Assembly: GCF_014305095.1 (NCBI RefSeq)
Contig: NZ_JACRUI010000001.1
Location: forward strand, 255,197-319,196
DNA length: 64,000 bases
DNA from: Flavobacterium kayseriense
GTDB lineage: Bacteria > Bacteroidota > Bacteroidia > Flavobacteriales > Flavobacteriaceae
Direction: 5' to 3'
Position numbers and translations under genes: made by a program. The notes under the pieces are model-generated. The model had not been told where the DNA came from, searched no databases, and saw only the letters and a list, made by a program, of their open reading frames with translations. The first letter of the stretch is position 1. Every line of letters starts with the position of its first letter. This document shows positions 9,525 to 18,931 of the stretch, in pieces.

Positions 9525-10949
9525 TTACTTATTAGAAACCGTTTTTTTATTAGGTTGAGAGCTATTCAATAATTTCATGTATAACCAAGGGTAGTTGCGG
9601 TAAATACCCAACTTCATGATAAAAAATCCAGTTAAAAAAACTATTCCAAATCCTACCTCAACGACAGACAAAGCGATAGGCACGTCGGTCATTGGCATAT
9701 CATTCATCAAGAGCGTTACAGCATTGTACAGTAAAGCGTAACACCCAATCCCAAGAACAAATAAAATAGGTGGTAAAAAAGTTTTTTGAACTAAATTAAG
9801 GCGCTGCTCTTTTACAATATTGTACGTTATTTGCCCCACAGTGATAGCAACGATCAATATGAGGAATAAGCCACTATTTAATGCAAATCCTTTACCAGTT
9901 AAATAGGCAAATAAAACCGCTCCTAAAACACCAAACAAGAGCACAACAATGGCTTGCAGTGGTTTGATTTTAATATGTGTAGGTTTTTGAGGCTTTGAAA
10001 GACCAATTTCTTCTCCCGCCGATAAAAACAAAAAGGCTTTATAAAAACCATGAAGGATTAAGTGTACCACTGCAGCATTAAAAAAACCTAGTCCACATTG
10101 CATGATCATAAAACCCATTTGTGCAATGGTAGAGCAAGCTAGCTTTTGCTTAACATTTACTTGGAGTAATTTGGCAAATTGCGCAACAACTGCCGTTAAT
10201 CCGCCAATGATTAGTAAAATAATCAAACTATTCGAAGTAACTAAAACGGTAGAAAATAGTGTCAGTAAAATTCCTGAACCATTAACAAAACCGGCATGCA
10301 TTAAAGCTGAGGCTGGTGTTGGTGCGGTCATAGCCGACAGAAGCCAGCGGTGAAATGGATAAATAGCTGACTGAATAATAGCCGCGATAATAATGCACAA
10401 GCTAGCTATCCAAGTAATATATTGAGGTAAGTCGCTAACCTTTATACTAATGCCACTAAGTGTGAAATCATTTGTTTGAAATGCCAAGAGCAAAACTCCT
10501 AAACTTAAAAAAAAACTTCCCGCTGCAAAATAGTGTAGCGCAAATTTGGCAGCTGCTTTAGCCTCAGCCCACTCTTTATCGACTCCAATTAATCGTGACA
10601 TAAAAATCCCCATTGAGAGCCACATTCCTAATAAAAGCAATACATGGTTAGCCATAACAAAAACAATTATGGAAAAGGTAAAACCTAAACTAAGTAGTAA
10701 AAACCTATTGTAATATCGAAAACCTATCAAGTACTTCTTTGCATAGCTATTTACAATTGCACTAAAAAAGGTGACAACGGTCCAAATTAAAACAGTAAAG
10801 CCATTAATTTCAATTAGCTCGCTATAGCGCCATTCTGGGATATTAGGATAGTAGAGTACTAAAAATAAAATGGTCGTTAAAAACAAAAGCCATAAAAAAT
10901 AATTCATGGTTTTTGCTATTGCTATAGGTTGCTGATTTTTTGCTATCAT
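9525..10949 (-). CDS. dabB: Inorganic carbon transporter membrane subunit DabB (NuoL/MrpA-like)
   Basis: This 474-aa protein is almost entirely hydrophobic, with about 13 predicted membrane helices, and belongs to the proton-translocating NADH-quinone oxidoreductase subunit 5 / Mrp antiporter family. The conserved core includes AIYPFHRWLLSAMTAPTP followed by ASALMHAGFVN, the typical family signature. Coupling to dabA immediately downstream (6-nt gap) identifies it as DabB rather than a respiratory subunit, because no nuo or mrp genes are nearby. It provides the ion path that energises CO2 hydration by DabA at the inner membrane face. Confidence 0.9.
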   Translation of the reverse strand: MIAKNQQPIAIAKTMNYFLWLLFLTTILFLVLYYPNIPEWRYSELIEINGFTVLIWTVVTFFSAIVNSYAKKYLIGFRYYNRFLLLSLGFTFSIIVFVMANHVLLLLGMWLSMGIFMSRLIGVDKEWAEAKAAAKFALHYFAAGSFFLSLGVLLLAFQTNDFTLSGISIKVSDLPQYITWIASLCIIIAAIIQSAIYPFHRWLLSAMTAPTPASALMHAGFVNGSGILLTLFSTVLVTSNSLIILLIIGGLTAVVAQFAKLLQVNVKQKLACSTIAQMGFMIMQCGLGFFNAAVVHLILHGFYKAFLFLSAGEEIGLSKPQKPTHIKIKPLQAIVVLLFGVLGAVLFAYLTGKGFALNSGLFLILIVAITVGQITYNIVKEQRLNLVQKTFLPPILFVLGIGCYALLYNAVTLLMNDMPMTDVPIALSVVEVGFGIVFLTGFFIMKLGIYRNYPWLYMKLLNSSQPNKKTVSNK

Positions 10950-11611
10950 CTTTAAATTTTTCTATTAAGTGTATTTAATTTTGAGGCAAATTTCATAATT
11001 TAAAAACATAAATTTTTATTTATATTTATTATACAAAACATAAAAATAATTTATGAATAATTTAAATCTAACTGCTCTTTAATACATTTAAAAACCTATC
11101 CAAAACTGCAGCTAAATATCATTTTAATCACAGTAAAACAGTTTGAAATAAGTAAATTTTAATTTTGGATGTCGTAGTATTCATATACCGAAGTAGCTAA
11201 ATAAAATTATATAAACAGCGCTTCTACCAACCCTAAACTAAAACTTTGGCTCCTTGAGTCAAACGACCTTCAACACGTTTTTTCTTCTAAAATCAACACG
11301 AAAAACTTCTTTTATTGCGAATAATTTAAAAACGAGTGGCCATTAAGTCTTTCCGCTAAGGAAAAATGAATTTGAAATAATGTTAAACAAAAAAATATTT
11401 GTTTTTAATTAAGCAAAGTCCGCTAACCTAAAAAAACCAAGTCCTGAAGAAACCAACAAACCAACATTGATTTCCCTAAAAAGATTTTTTTTGGGTATCG
11501 TATAATAGGACAGATCCAAATTGACGCTTTGATTTCTTTTAATAATTTTGCTCTCTGTTGCAATCTCTAAAAAAAAAGGTGTTGTAAAAATTACAAATTA
11601 AAATTATCAAA
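10950..11611. other. Divergent intergenic region between dabB and leuC
   Basis: These 662 bp separate two divergent operons and must hold both promoters. I found no convincing TAnnTTTG box with a spaced TTG, no leucine-rich leader peptide and no T-box-like structure. The sequence is AT-rich with several oligo-A/T runs. Confidence 0.5.
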
Positions 11612-13006
11612 ATGAGCAAGACATTATTCGACAAAGTATGGGATTCGCACGTGGTGCGTAAAATTGAAGATGGACCAGACGTGTTTTTTATTGACCGCCA
11701 TTTCATTCATGAAGTGACTAGTCCTGTTGCTTTTTTAGGTTTAAAAGAAAGAGGAATTACAGTTTTATATCCAGAGCGTACTTTTGCTACTGCAGATCAC
11801 AATACACCAACTATTAACCAACACTTACCTGTTGAAGATGCGTTATCAGCAAATCAATTAAAAGCTTTAGAAGATAATGCTGCAGAATACGGTATATCAC
11901 ACTGGGGCTTAGGTCACGCTAAAAACGGAATCGTACATGTAGTAGGTCCTGAAAACGGAATTACATTACCAGGAGCAACTATAGTTTGTGGTGATTCACA
12001 CACCTCAACTCACGGTGCTTTTGGAGCGATTGCTTTCGGAATTGGAACTTCAGAAGTAGAAATGGTTTTAGCTACGCAATGCATCATGCAACCAAAACCA
12101 AAAAAAATGCGCATTAATGTAAACGGAACTTTAAGTAAAGGTGTGGGACCAAAAGATGTTGCATTATATATTATTTCGCAATTATCTACCTCGGGAGGTA
12201 CAGGATATTTCGCTGAATATGCTGGAAATGTATTCGAAGAAATGTCTATGGAAGGTCGTATGACAGTGTGTAACCTTTCTATCGAAATGGGTGCTCGTGG
12301 CGGTATGATTGCCCCTGACCAAAAAACATTCGATTTCCTTGAAGGACGTTTATATGCTCCTAAAGGGGAAGCTTGGATAAAAGCCGTTGAATATTGGAAA
12401 ACCCTAAAAACAGATTCTGATGCCATTTTTGATGCCGAATTAAACATTGACGCAGCCGATATCGAACCAATGATTACTTATGGTACTAACCCAGGAATGG
12501 GAATTGGTATTTCAAAAAGCATTCCGAGCGCCAGTCAAGTTCAAGGTGGTGCAGAAACGTATAAGAAATCCTTAGCCTACATGGGATTTGAAGAGGATGA
12601 TGTAATGATAGGAAAACCTATTGACTTTGTTTTCTTAGGAAGTTGTACCAACGGACGTATTGAAGACTTTAGAGCTTTTACTGAAATTGTAAAAGGACGT
12701 AAAAAGGCAGATAACGTTACGGCTTGGTTAGTTCCAGGTTCGCATGTTGTAGAAGCACAAATCAAAGAAGAAGGATTGTTAGATATTCTTACCGAAGCTG
12801 GATTCGTTTTGCGTCAACCAGGATGTTCAGCTTGTTTAGCGATGAACGATGACAAAGTACCTGCTGGAAAATATGCAGTAAGTACTTCAAACAGAAACTT
12901 TGAAGGGCGTCAAGGACCCGGTTCAAGAACATTGCTAGCGTCTCCTATTATGGCAGCAGCTGCAGCAGTTACTGGAAAATTGACAGATCCGAGAGAGCTT
13001 TTTTAG
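11612..13006 (+). CDS. leuC: 3-isopropylmalate dehydratase large subunit
   Basis: This 464-aa aconitase-family protein isomerises 2-isopropylmalate to 3-isopropylmalate in leucine synthesis, together with LeuD. The three cysteines of the 4Fe-4S cluster are visible: C345 in FLGSCTNGR, and C405 and C408 in [22 protein letters not shown] and the GPGSRT end are also typical, and the length is normal for the family. It is the first gene of leuC-(insertion)-leuD-leuA-leuB. The 445-bp inserted element begins only 3 nt after its stop codon, so leuC itself is intact. Confidence 0.97.
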   Translation: MSKTLFDKVWDSHVVRKIEDGPDVFFIDRHFIHEVTSPVAFLGLKERGITVLYPERTFATADHNTPTINQHLPVEDALSANQLKALEDNAAEYGISHWGLGHAKNGIVHVVGPENGITLPGATIVCGDSHTSTHGAFGAIAFGIGTSEVEMVLATQCIMQPKPKKMRINVNGTLSKGVGPKDVALYIISQLSTSGGTGYFAEYAGNVFEEMSMEGRMTVCNLSIEMGARGGMIAPDQKTFDFLEGRLYAPKGEAWIKAVEYWKTLKTDSDAIFDAELNIDAADIEPMITYGTNPGMGIGISKSIPSASQVQGGAETYKKSLAYMGFEEDDVMIGKPIDFVFLGSCTNGRIEDFRAFTEIVKGRKKADNVTAWLVPGSHVVEAQIKEEGLLDILTEAGFVLRQPGCSACLAMNDDKVPAGKYAVSTSNRNFEGRQGPGSRTLLASPIMAAAAAVTGKLTDPRELF

Positions 13007-13020
13007 AAAGGCAACAGGCT

Positions 13021-13051
13021 ATGGGCCTTGGGCTATGAGCTCAAAGCCCAT
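13021..13051 (+). other. Strong hairpin just upstream of the IVP gene
   Basis: Arms ATGGGCCTTGGGCT (13021-13034) and AGCTCAAAGCCCAT (13038-13051) pair at 12 positions plus one G-U, with a 3-nt loop. It ends 5 nt before the ATG at 13057, so in leu mRNA it would sit over the ribosome-binding region. No T-run follows. Confidence 0.7.
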
Positions 13052-13056
13052 AAATT

Positions 13057-13410
13057 ATGAGAGATTTTAGAAAATATAATGTTTGGCAAGAAAGTCATTT
13101 TTTTACACTTGAAATTTATCAGGTAACGAAAGACTTTCCAAAAGAAGAATTATTTGGATTAACAAGTCAATTGAGAAGAGCAACATCTTCTATTCCAACA
13201 AATTTCGCCGAAGGTTGTGGTTCTAATTCCGAAAAAGAATTTGGAAGATATTTGAATATTGCAATCGCATCCTGTTCTGAAGTTGAATATTTATTATTAC
13301 TAACTTCTGACTTGAAATATTTAAACATTGATTTGCATCAGAGTTTAGAAAGCAAAATAATTCAAATAAGAAAACAAATTTATCAATTAAGACTTAAGTT
13401 AAACCAATAA
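13057..13410 (+). CDS. Four-helix-bundle protein, 23S rRNA intervening sequence (S23/IVP) family
   Basis: This 117-aa protein begins MRDFRKYNVWQESHFFTLEI and has the family core LTSQLRRATSSIPTNFAEGC, followed by SEKEFGRYLNIAIASCSEVEY and two further helices. Relatives are encoded in intervening sequences of 23S rRNA genes and in intergenic elements, and the diversity-generating retroelement protein Avd shares the fold. The molecular role of stand-alone copies is not known; they probably bind nucleic acid as oligomers. It is the only gene inside a repeat-bounded unit within the leucine operon and is co-oriented with it. No reverse transcriptase or rRNA is nearby. Confidence 0.9.
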   Translation: MRDFRKYNVWQESHFFTLEIYQVTKDFPKEELFGLTSQLRRATSSIPTNFAEGCGSNSEKEFGRYLNIAIASCSEVEYLLLLTSDLKYLNIDLHQSLESKIIQIRKQIYQLRLKLNQ

Positions 13411-13423
13411 TATTGCAGTCTTC

Positions 13424-13446
13424 GCCCAAAGCCCAAAGCCCAAAGC
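13424..13446 (+). repeat. Tandem GCCCAAA x3, right terminal repeat of the IVP element
   Basis: Three perfect 7-bp GCCCAAA units plus GC occupy 13424-13446, the inverted counterpart of the left end at 13018-13040. They are in frame with leuD from a TTG at 13413, which makes a spurious 19-residue N-terminal extension possible. Confidence 0.85.
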
Positions 13447-13469
13447 TGACTGCCAAAAGCAATAAAAAC

Positions 13470-14066
13470 ATGGCATACGATAAATTTAATATCCTTACTA
13501 GCAGCGCAGTGCCGCTACCAATAGAAAACGTAGATACTGACCAAATCATTCCTGCTCGTTTCCTGAAAGCAACAGAACGTGTTGGCTTTGGAGATAACCT
13601 TTTCAGAGACTGGAGATATAATGGAGATGGTACTCCAAAGGATGATTTCGTACTGAACAACCCAACATACTCTGGGAAAATTCTAGTTGGAGGTAAAAAC
13701 TTTGGTTCTGGTTCTTCTCGTGAGCATGCTGCGTGGGCAGTATACGATTACGGATTCCGTGTAGTAGTTTCTTCTTTCTTTGCAGATATCTTCAAAGGAA
13801 ACTGTTTGAACATTGGTGTTTTACCGGTTCAAGTAAGCCCTGAATTTGCTGATGCCATCTTCAAAGCTATTGAAGCAGATCCTAATACAGAATTGGAAAT
13901 CAACTTGGCAGAGCAAACGATTGCTTTGAAAGCAAGTGGTGAAAAGGAATCTTTTGATATCAATGGATACAAAAAAAACAACATGATCAATGGTTTTGAT
14001 GATATCGATTATCTACAAAGCATGAAATCAGAAGTAGTAACTTTTGCTGAGAAGCTACCTTTCTAA
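13470..14066 (+). CDS. leuD: 3-isopropylmalate dehydratase small subunit
   Basis: This 198-aa subunit provides the swivel domain of isopropylmalate isomerase with LeuC. Family motifs include NVDTDQIIPARFLK, FGSGSSREHAAWA and ISVF-type GNCLNIGVLPV. The ATG at 13470 (MAYDKFNIL) is chosen. The same frame is open back to a TTG at 13413, but those 19 codons are the terminal repeat of the neighbouring insertion and are not conserved LeuD sequence. It follows the inserted unit by 15 nt and must be transcribed through it unless the element carries a promoter. Confidence 0.96.
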   Translation: MAYDKFNILTSSAVPLPIENVDTDQIIPARFLKATERVGFGDNLFRDWRYNGDGTPKDDFVLNNPTYSGKILVGGKNFGSGSSREHAAWAVYDYGFRVVVSSFFADIFKGNCLNIGVLPVQVSPEFADAIFKAIEADPNTELEINLAEQTIALKASGEKESFDINGYKKNNMINGFDDIDYLQSMKSEVVTFAEKLPF

Positions 14067-14202
14067 AAAACATAATTGTGACGCATCATTTGTATCTGCA
14101 TTAATGTAAATTAATGAAGGTGTTAATGATTACACTAATTAATACAGTACTTTTTTAACGGTTTACTTTGAAAAAGAAAACTTGCAAGCATCAAATTTTA
14201 AA

Positions 14203-15720
14203 ATGGAAAAAAGAAAAATTGAGATAATGGACACGACGCTTCGTGACGGGGAACAAACCTCGGGAGTATCATTTTCTGCTGCAGAAAAACTTACCATTGC
14301 ACAATTATTATTGGAGGAATTAAATGTAGATCGCATTGAAGTTGCTTCTGCTCGCGTAAGCGAAGGAGAATTTCAAGGTGTAAAAGGGATTATGACATGG
14401 GCCAATGAAAAAGGCTACAATGACAGAATCGAAGTTCTAACTTTTGTTGACGGTGGCCTATCTATTGAATGGATGAAGAAAGCAGGTGCCAAAGTTCAAA
14501 ATTTATTGACTAAAGGATCGATGAATCATTTGAAACACCAATTAAAGAAAACACCAGAGCAGCATTTTAATGAAATTGCCCAAACAATAGCTTTAGCAAA
14601 AGAAAATAATATTGCGACCAACGTTTACCTAGAAGACTGGAGTAACGGGATGCGCAACTCACCTGAATATGTTTTTCAGTTTTTAGATTTCCTAGTTACA
14701 CAAGGGGTGAAACGAATTTTACTTCCGGATACTTTAGGAGTTTTGATTCCGTCAGACACTTATAATTTTGTTGCTCAAATAACAGCAAAATACCCAGACA
14801 TCCATTTCGACTTCCATGCTCACAATGATTACGACTTGAGTATAGCAAATGTGATGGAAGCTTTGAAAGCAGGGATAAAAGGATTGCATGTTACTGTAAA
14901 CGGAATGGGAGAACGCGCTGGAAACGCACCACTTGAAAGTACCGTTGCAGTAATCAATGACTTTATGCCTGAGATCGAAATCAACGTCAAAGAATCGTCA
15001 TTATACACCGTGAGTAAATTAGTCGAAACATTTACTGGCTACAGAATCCCAGCCAACAAACCTATTGTAGGGGACAATGTATTTACTCAAACAGCAGGTA
15101 TTCACGCCGATGGTGATAATAAAAATAACTTGTATTTTAATGATTTACTTCCGGAACGTTTTGGTCGAAAACGACAATATGCTTTAGGAAAAACATCGGG
15201 TAAAGCAAATATTGAAAAAAACTTGCAAGAGTTGGGTTTGCAGCTTAATCAAGAAGATATTAAATTAGTCACACAACGAATCATCGAACTTGGTGACAAA
15301 AAAGAGACCGTTACTAAAGAAGACCTCCCTTATATAATATCCGACGTTTTACACAGTAAGATTTTTGAAGAAAAAATCGTAGTCGAATCATACATATTAT
15401 CTCATGCTAAAGGAATGCGTCCATCGACAACTCTATCCTTAAAAATGGATGGAGAGGTAATTGAAGAGCATGCTCAAGGTGATGGGCAATTTGATGCTTT
15501 TATGAATGCCTTAGGCAAAATTTACAAAAGCAAAAACTTAATATTACCTAAATTAATCGATTATGCGGTTCGAATTCCACCAGGTAGTAGCTCAGATGCC
15601 TTGTGCGAGACTGTTATCACCTGGACAAACAACGGAAAAGAATTTAAAACACGAGGATTAGATTCAGACCAAACGGTTGCTGCCATTGTTGCAACGCAAA
15701 AAATGTTAAACGTAAAGTGA
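14203..15720 (+). CDS. leuA: 2-isopropylmalate synthase-type enzyme with LeuA regulatory domain
   Basis: This 505-aa protein has an N-terminal HMGL-like TIM barrel (DTTLRDGEQTSGVSF near residues 10-25, HAHNDYDLSIANV, and the GERAGNAPLE signature) and a C-terminal allosteric LeuA dimer domain from about residue 370. Its place between leuD and leuB supports condensation of acetyl-CoA with 2-oxoisovalerate in leucine synthesis. A citramalate synthase activity is the main alternative, since the two families cannot be separated safely by eye. The start is ATG at 14203 (MEKRKIEIMD); an in-frame TTG at 14182 would add 7 non-conserved residues. The 136-nt gap after leuD has no terminator. Confidence 0.85.
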   Translation: MEKRKIEIMDTTLRDGEQTSGVSFSAAEKLTIAQLLLEELNVDRIEVASARVSEGEFQGVKGIMTWANEKGYNDRIEVLTFVDGGLSIEWMKKAGAKVQNLLTKGSMNHLKHQLKKTPEQHFNEIAQTIALAKENNIATNVYLEDWSNGMRNSPEYVFQFLDFLVTQGVKRILLPDTLGVLIPSDTYNFVAQITAKYPDIHFDFHAHNDYDLSIANVMEALKAGIKGLHVTVNGMGERAGNAPLESTVAVINDFMPEIEINVKESSLYTVSKLVETFTGYRIPANKPIVGDNVFTQTAGIHADGDNKNNLYFNDLLPERFGRKRQYALGKTSGKANIEKNLQELGLQLNQEDIKLVTQRIIELGDKKETVTKEDLPYIISDVLHSKIFEEKIVVESYILSHAKGMRPSTTLSLKMDGEVIEEHAQGDGQFDAFMNALGKIYKSKNLILPKLIDYAVRIPPGSSSDALCETVITWTNNGKEFKTRGLDSDQTVAAIVATQKMLNVK

Positions 15721-15797
15721 TCTAATTGTTCTCTTGTATTATAAAAATCAAAATACTAGCAGAGGCAACTCGCCTAATGCTTAAAACACATACAATT

Positions 15798-16859
15798 ATG
15801 AAATTAAAAATAGCCCTTTTAGCCGGAGACGGAATCGGACCAGAAGTAATCAATGAAGCAGTAAAAGTTTCGGATGCCATTGCAAAAAAATTCAATCATG
15901 AAATCACTTGGACACCAGCTCTTACAGGAGCTTGTGCTATAGACGCAGTGGGTGTTCCCTACCCTGATGAAACACATGAAATATGTATGGCAGCTGATGC
16001 TGTTTTGTTTGGAGCGATTGGTCACCCAAAATACGATAATGATCCAACTGCTCCAGTGAGACCAGAACAAGGATTATTGTTAATGCGTAAAAAATTAGGT
16101 TTGTTTGCTAATGTTCGACCAACCTTTACTTTCCCTTCTTTGGTTGACAATTCTCCTTTAAAAAGAGAACGCATTGAAGGAACTAATCTAGTTTTCTTAA
16201 GAGAATTAACTGGCGGAATCTACTTTGGCGAAAAAGGAAGAAGAGACGGTGGAGAAACTGCTTTCGACAACTGTGTCTATACAAGAGTTGAAGTACAACG
16301 CTTAGCAAAAAAAGGTTTTGAATTAGCTATGACACGAACTAAAAAATTGTGTTGTGTAGACAAAGCAAACGTATTGGAGACTTCTCGTTTATGGAGAGAG
16401 ACAGTACAAGCCATGGAAAAAGACTATCCAGAAGTAGAGGTAAGCTACGAATTTGTAGATGCTGTTGCCATGCGATTAGTACAATGGCCAAACTCGTATG
16501 ATGTACTAATTACTGAGAATTTATTTGGAGATATATTAACGGATGAGGCTTCGGTAATTTCAGGATCAATGGGATTAATGCCATCTGCATCGGTAGGAGA
16601 ACACACTTCACTATACGAACCAATTCACGGTTCTTACCCACAAGCAACTGGTTTGAATATCGCAAATCCATTGGCAACTGTATTATCTGCAGCAATGATG
16701 TTTGAAGATGCTTTTGGTTTAACCGAAGAAGCAGCTGCAATTAGAGCCGTAGTAAATAAGTCACTCGAACAAGGAGTTGTTACCGAAGATTTAGTTACTA
16801 AAGGTGCTACAGCATATAAAACAAGTGATGTAGGTGATTGGCTAGTAGCTAATCTGTAA
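15798..16859 (+). CDS. leuB: 3-isopropylmalate dehydrogenase
   Basis: This 353-aa NAD-dependent decarboxylating dehydrogenase makes 4-methyl-2-oxopentanoate, the last leucine-specific step before transamination. It begins MKLKIALLAGDGIGPEVI, contains RELTGGIYFG and ends its active-site region with ENLFGDILTDEAS; the adenine-binding segment IHGSYPQATGLNIANPLAT is present. ATG at 15798 is chosen. A TTG-started frame from 15726 would prepend 24 residues without family similarity. It is the last gene of the operon and is followed by a terminator. Confidence 0.96.
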   Translation: MKLKIALLAGDGIGPEVINEAVKVSDAIAKKFNHEITWTPALTGACAIDAVGVPYPDETHEICMAADAVLFGAIGHPKYDNDPTAPVRPEQGLLLMRKKLGLFANVRPTFTFPSLVDNSPLKRERIEGTNLVFLRELTGGIYFGEKGRRDGGETAFDNCVYTRVEVQRLAKKGFELAMTRTKKLCCVDKANVLETSRLWRETVQAMEKDYPEVEVSYEFVDAVAMRLVQWPNSYDVLITENLFGDILTDEASVISGSMGLMPSASVGEHTSLYEPIHGSYPQATGLNIANPLATVLSAAMMFEDAFGLTEEAAAIRAVVNKSLEQGVVTEDLVTKGATAYKTSDVGDWLVANL

Positions 16860-16879
16860 TAGAAAACATATACTTTAGA

Positions 16880-16909
16880 AGCTGTCTCAAATCTGGGACA
16901 GCTTTTTTT
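16880..16909 (+). terminator. Rho-independent terminator of the leu operon
   Basis: AGCTGTC (16880-16886) and GACAGCT (16897-16903) form the stem, followed by a seven-base T tract. It lies 21 nt after the leuB stop. Confidence 0.85.
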
Positions 16910-17039
16910 GCGTGTAGGCGCAAAGTTTATTCAGAATCATATAAAATTATTTTGACATTTCAGTAAATTAAACCCATAATTAAGGCAATTATAATTCTGT
17001 GAGATGTCCAAATACATTTATAAAACCCTATCAAAAAAC

Positions 17040-17708
17040 TCACCCGAACAATTCCTTTTTTACATTTTCATAGTAGCTATCACTGACCGGTATCAAGATT
17101 GATCCCAGAGACAAATCCCTACTCTTAAGTCCAGTAACCTTACCTCTGTTGACTATAAAAGAGCGATGTACTCTTATAAAAACTGATACATCTAATGATT
17201 TCTCCAAAGATTTTAGGGATTGCAGACTCATGATTTTTTTGCCTGACGTATGAAACACAACGTACTCGCTATCGCTTTCTATGTGAGTAATATCACTGTA
17301 CTTTAATTTAAAAAGGTCGTAACCACTTTTAACGGTGATGGTATCAATTACTTCTGCGTTTCCTTTTTTAATCTTTTGTACAGCTTTCAAAAAGCGCTCA
17401 AACCCTATCGGCTTTAATAAGTAATCTAAAGCACTTAACTCAAAACCTTCTAAAGCATAATCAGAATAGGCCGTCGTAAATATTACACTTGCTGTTGAGG
17501 GAATCATTTCAGCAAAATCTGTTCCTTTGATCTGTGGCATTTGAATATCTAAAAACACGACGTCAATAGTTTCGCTCTTTAAAATAGGTAATGCATCCAA
17601 TGGATTTTCGAAACTACCCACCAGTACTAAAAAATCTAATTTTTGAATATGGCTTTCTATTAGTTTTCTAGCAAGCTCTTCATCATCAATTACAATACAT
17701 TTAAGCAT
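17040..17708 (-). CDS. LytTR-family response regulator
   Basis: This 222-aa protein has a receiver domain (residues 1-115; acidic pocket D8/D9, phosphoacceptor D54 in VVFLDIQMP, the KP pair near 98) and a C-terminal LytTR DNA-binding domain (about 125-220, FIRVHRSFIVN). It is encoded just downstream of its likely kinase, with an 8-nt overlap, so the two are co-translated. Targets are unknown. The divergently oriented lipoprotein cluster starting at 18932 is the obvious candidate by position only. Confidence 0.93.
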   Translation of the reverse strand: MLKCIVIDDEELARKLIESHIQKLDFLVLVGSFENPLDALPILKSETIDVVFLDIQMPQIKGTDFAEMIPSTASVIFTTAYSDYALEGFELSALDYLLKPIGFERFLKAVQKIKKGNAEVIDTITVKSGYDLFKLKYSDITHIESDSEYVVFHTSGKKIMSLQSLKSLEKSLDVSVFIRVHRSFIVNRGKVTGLKSRDLSLGSILIPVSDSYYENVKKELFG

Positions 17709-18750
17709 TTGTCATTATTTTTAGTTGTACCCTAAAGATATTATTATTTTCGACTATTTCAATAGTATGCTTGTTTTCATACAATAAACTCAGACGCTTT
17801 CGAACATTAACAATTCCGATCCCTCCTACACCATCTTGAACTTTGTTTCCTCTATCAAAGCTATTTTCAACAATAAAATCAATGGAGTCATTTGTTGCAT
17901 GGAGTTCAATAGTGATAAAAGCGTCTTTAACACTTTCTATATTACTATGTTTAAATGCATTCTCGACAAAAGGGATTAACAGCATTGGAGCGATTTGCAA
18001 GCCGCTGTTTTTAATTTCAAAAGTAGATCTAACTGGGTATTTTTTACTACTCTTTACTAAAAACAAATTGATAAAATCCTCAATATAAGTAACCTCTTTT
18101 TCGATCGCTACACTTGGTTTTTCACAATCATACAGCACATAGCGCAGCATGTCCGAGAGGTACAATATGCTTTCTTGCGCCCTAGACGCATCAATAATAG
18201 ACAGGGAATAGATGTTGTTTAAAGAGTTGAATAAAAAATGAGGATTAATCTGAGATTTTAAAAATTTGAGTTCGTTTTCAATATTTTCTGTCTTGCTTAA
18301 AACCAAGGCCTCTTCTTTCTTTTGTGCAAAAGAAAATGTCTCTAAAAAAATTGCTAGAATATAGGAAACACAAAGCAATAACAAGTTAATTATCATGGGC
18401 GAAGGAAGTCCGTTACCTGCTCCTCTAAATGGTGGTGGTCTATTCATTCTCACATCATTTACTTGCGGCAGCTCCTGCAATCGTCGTGCATGATCTATCA
18501 TGTTGCCAGATAAAAAAGAGAAAAACAGCAATAGAAGAATCGAAACTAAAACAAAAACAACATGTTTTTTTTTAAAAAGTAATTTTGGCGCAAGTATATA
18601 AACAAGAACAATAATTAATAAAGCTTGAGAAATATAAGCCAAAAAATTATCTCGAAAAAAATGTGGAAAGTCGTTTTGATTAATACCCATTATTATCCAA
18701 ACAATAGCCCACAAAAAAAGCTGAAAAACGGTTCTATAAAATCTTGTCAT
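17701..18750 (-). CDS. LytS-like sensor histidine kinase
   Basis: This 349-aa kinase has four putative membrane helices in residues 8-140 (pairs about 8-25, 35-58, 63-82 and 118-140). The His_kinase domain contains QINPHFLFNSLNN with phosphoacceptor H171, and the ATPase region holds LIPFVENAFKHS and the GIGIVNVRKRL G-box. No extracytoplasmic sensor domain of any size is present, so the signal is probably sensed in or near the membrane. The proline-rich stretch NRPPPFRGAGNG (103-114) lies in the loop before the last helix. It pairs with the LytTR regulator. Confidence 0.93.
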   Translation of the reverse strand: MTRFYRTVFQLFLWAIVWIIMGINQNDFPHFFRDNFLAYISQALLIIVLVYILAPKLLFKKKHVVFVLVSILLLLFFSFLSGNMIDHARRLQELPQVNDVRMNRPPPFRGAGNGLPSPMIINLLLLCVSYILAIFLETFSFAQKKEEALVLSKTENIENELKFLKSQINPHFLFNSLNNIYSLSIIDASRAQESILYLSDMLRYVLYDCEKPSVAIEKEVTYIEDFINLFLVKSSKKYPVRSTFEIKNSGLQIAPMLLIPFVENAFKHSNIESVKDAFITIELHATNDSIDFIVENSFDRGNKVQDGVGGIGIVNVRKRLSLLYENKHTIEIVENNNIFRVQLKIMTNA

Positions 18751-18931
18751 AATACAAATAAATAAAATAAAAACGAATCAATTCTCGAAAAAGAGGATTT
18801 TAAACCTTTGAAAGCGAACTTACACCCCTTGAATTTAAATCATTCACTGATTTCTTTAGCCTGTTCATTGAATTTAAAAACTACACTTTAATTAATTATT
18901 GAAATTTGTTGAAAATTAAAGCAATAGCATT

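Larger units (their letters stand above)
13010..13454 (+). mobile_element. Four-helix-bundle (IVP) insertion element in the leu operon
   Basis: A 445-bp unit lies between leuC and leuD. Its ends are imperfect inverted repeats: GCTATGGGCCTTGGGC at 13018-13033 and three tandem GCCCAAA units at 13424-13444, whose complement matches the left end at 19 of 23 positions over 13018-13040. GGCA (13010) and TGCC (13451) extend the ends. Inside is one gene for a 23S-rRNA-intervening-sequence-type protein. The boundaries fit exactly between the leuC stop and the leuD start. Mobility is inferred from the repeats and position. Confidence 0.6.

Noticed and set aside
9950..10949. Respiratory complex I or Mrp antiporter subunit
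   Set aside because: The NuoL-like protein stands directly ahead of DabA with no other nuo or mrp genes, so DabB is the better call.
11160..11611. Possible leucine attenuator or T-box upstream of leuC
   Set aside because: No leader peptide with Leu codons and no terminator/antiterminator pair could be drawn.
13424..13446. CRISPR-like short repeats
   Set aside because: Three abutting 7-bp units without spacers are simple tandem repeats, part of the element end.
13413..13469. Upstream in-frame extension of leuD from a TTG codon
   Set aside because: The 19 codons are the GCCCAAA terminal repeat of the inserted element and not LeuD sequence; ATG at 13470 matches the family start.
15726..15797. 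TTG-started extension of leuB
   Set aside because: The extra 24 residues have no dehydrogenase similarity; the conserved MKLKIALLAGDGIG begins at 15798.
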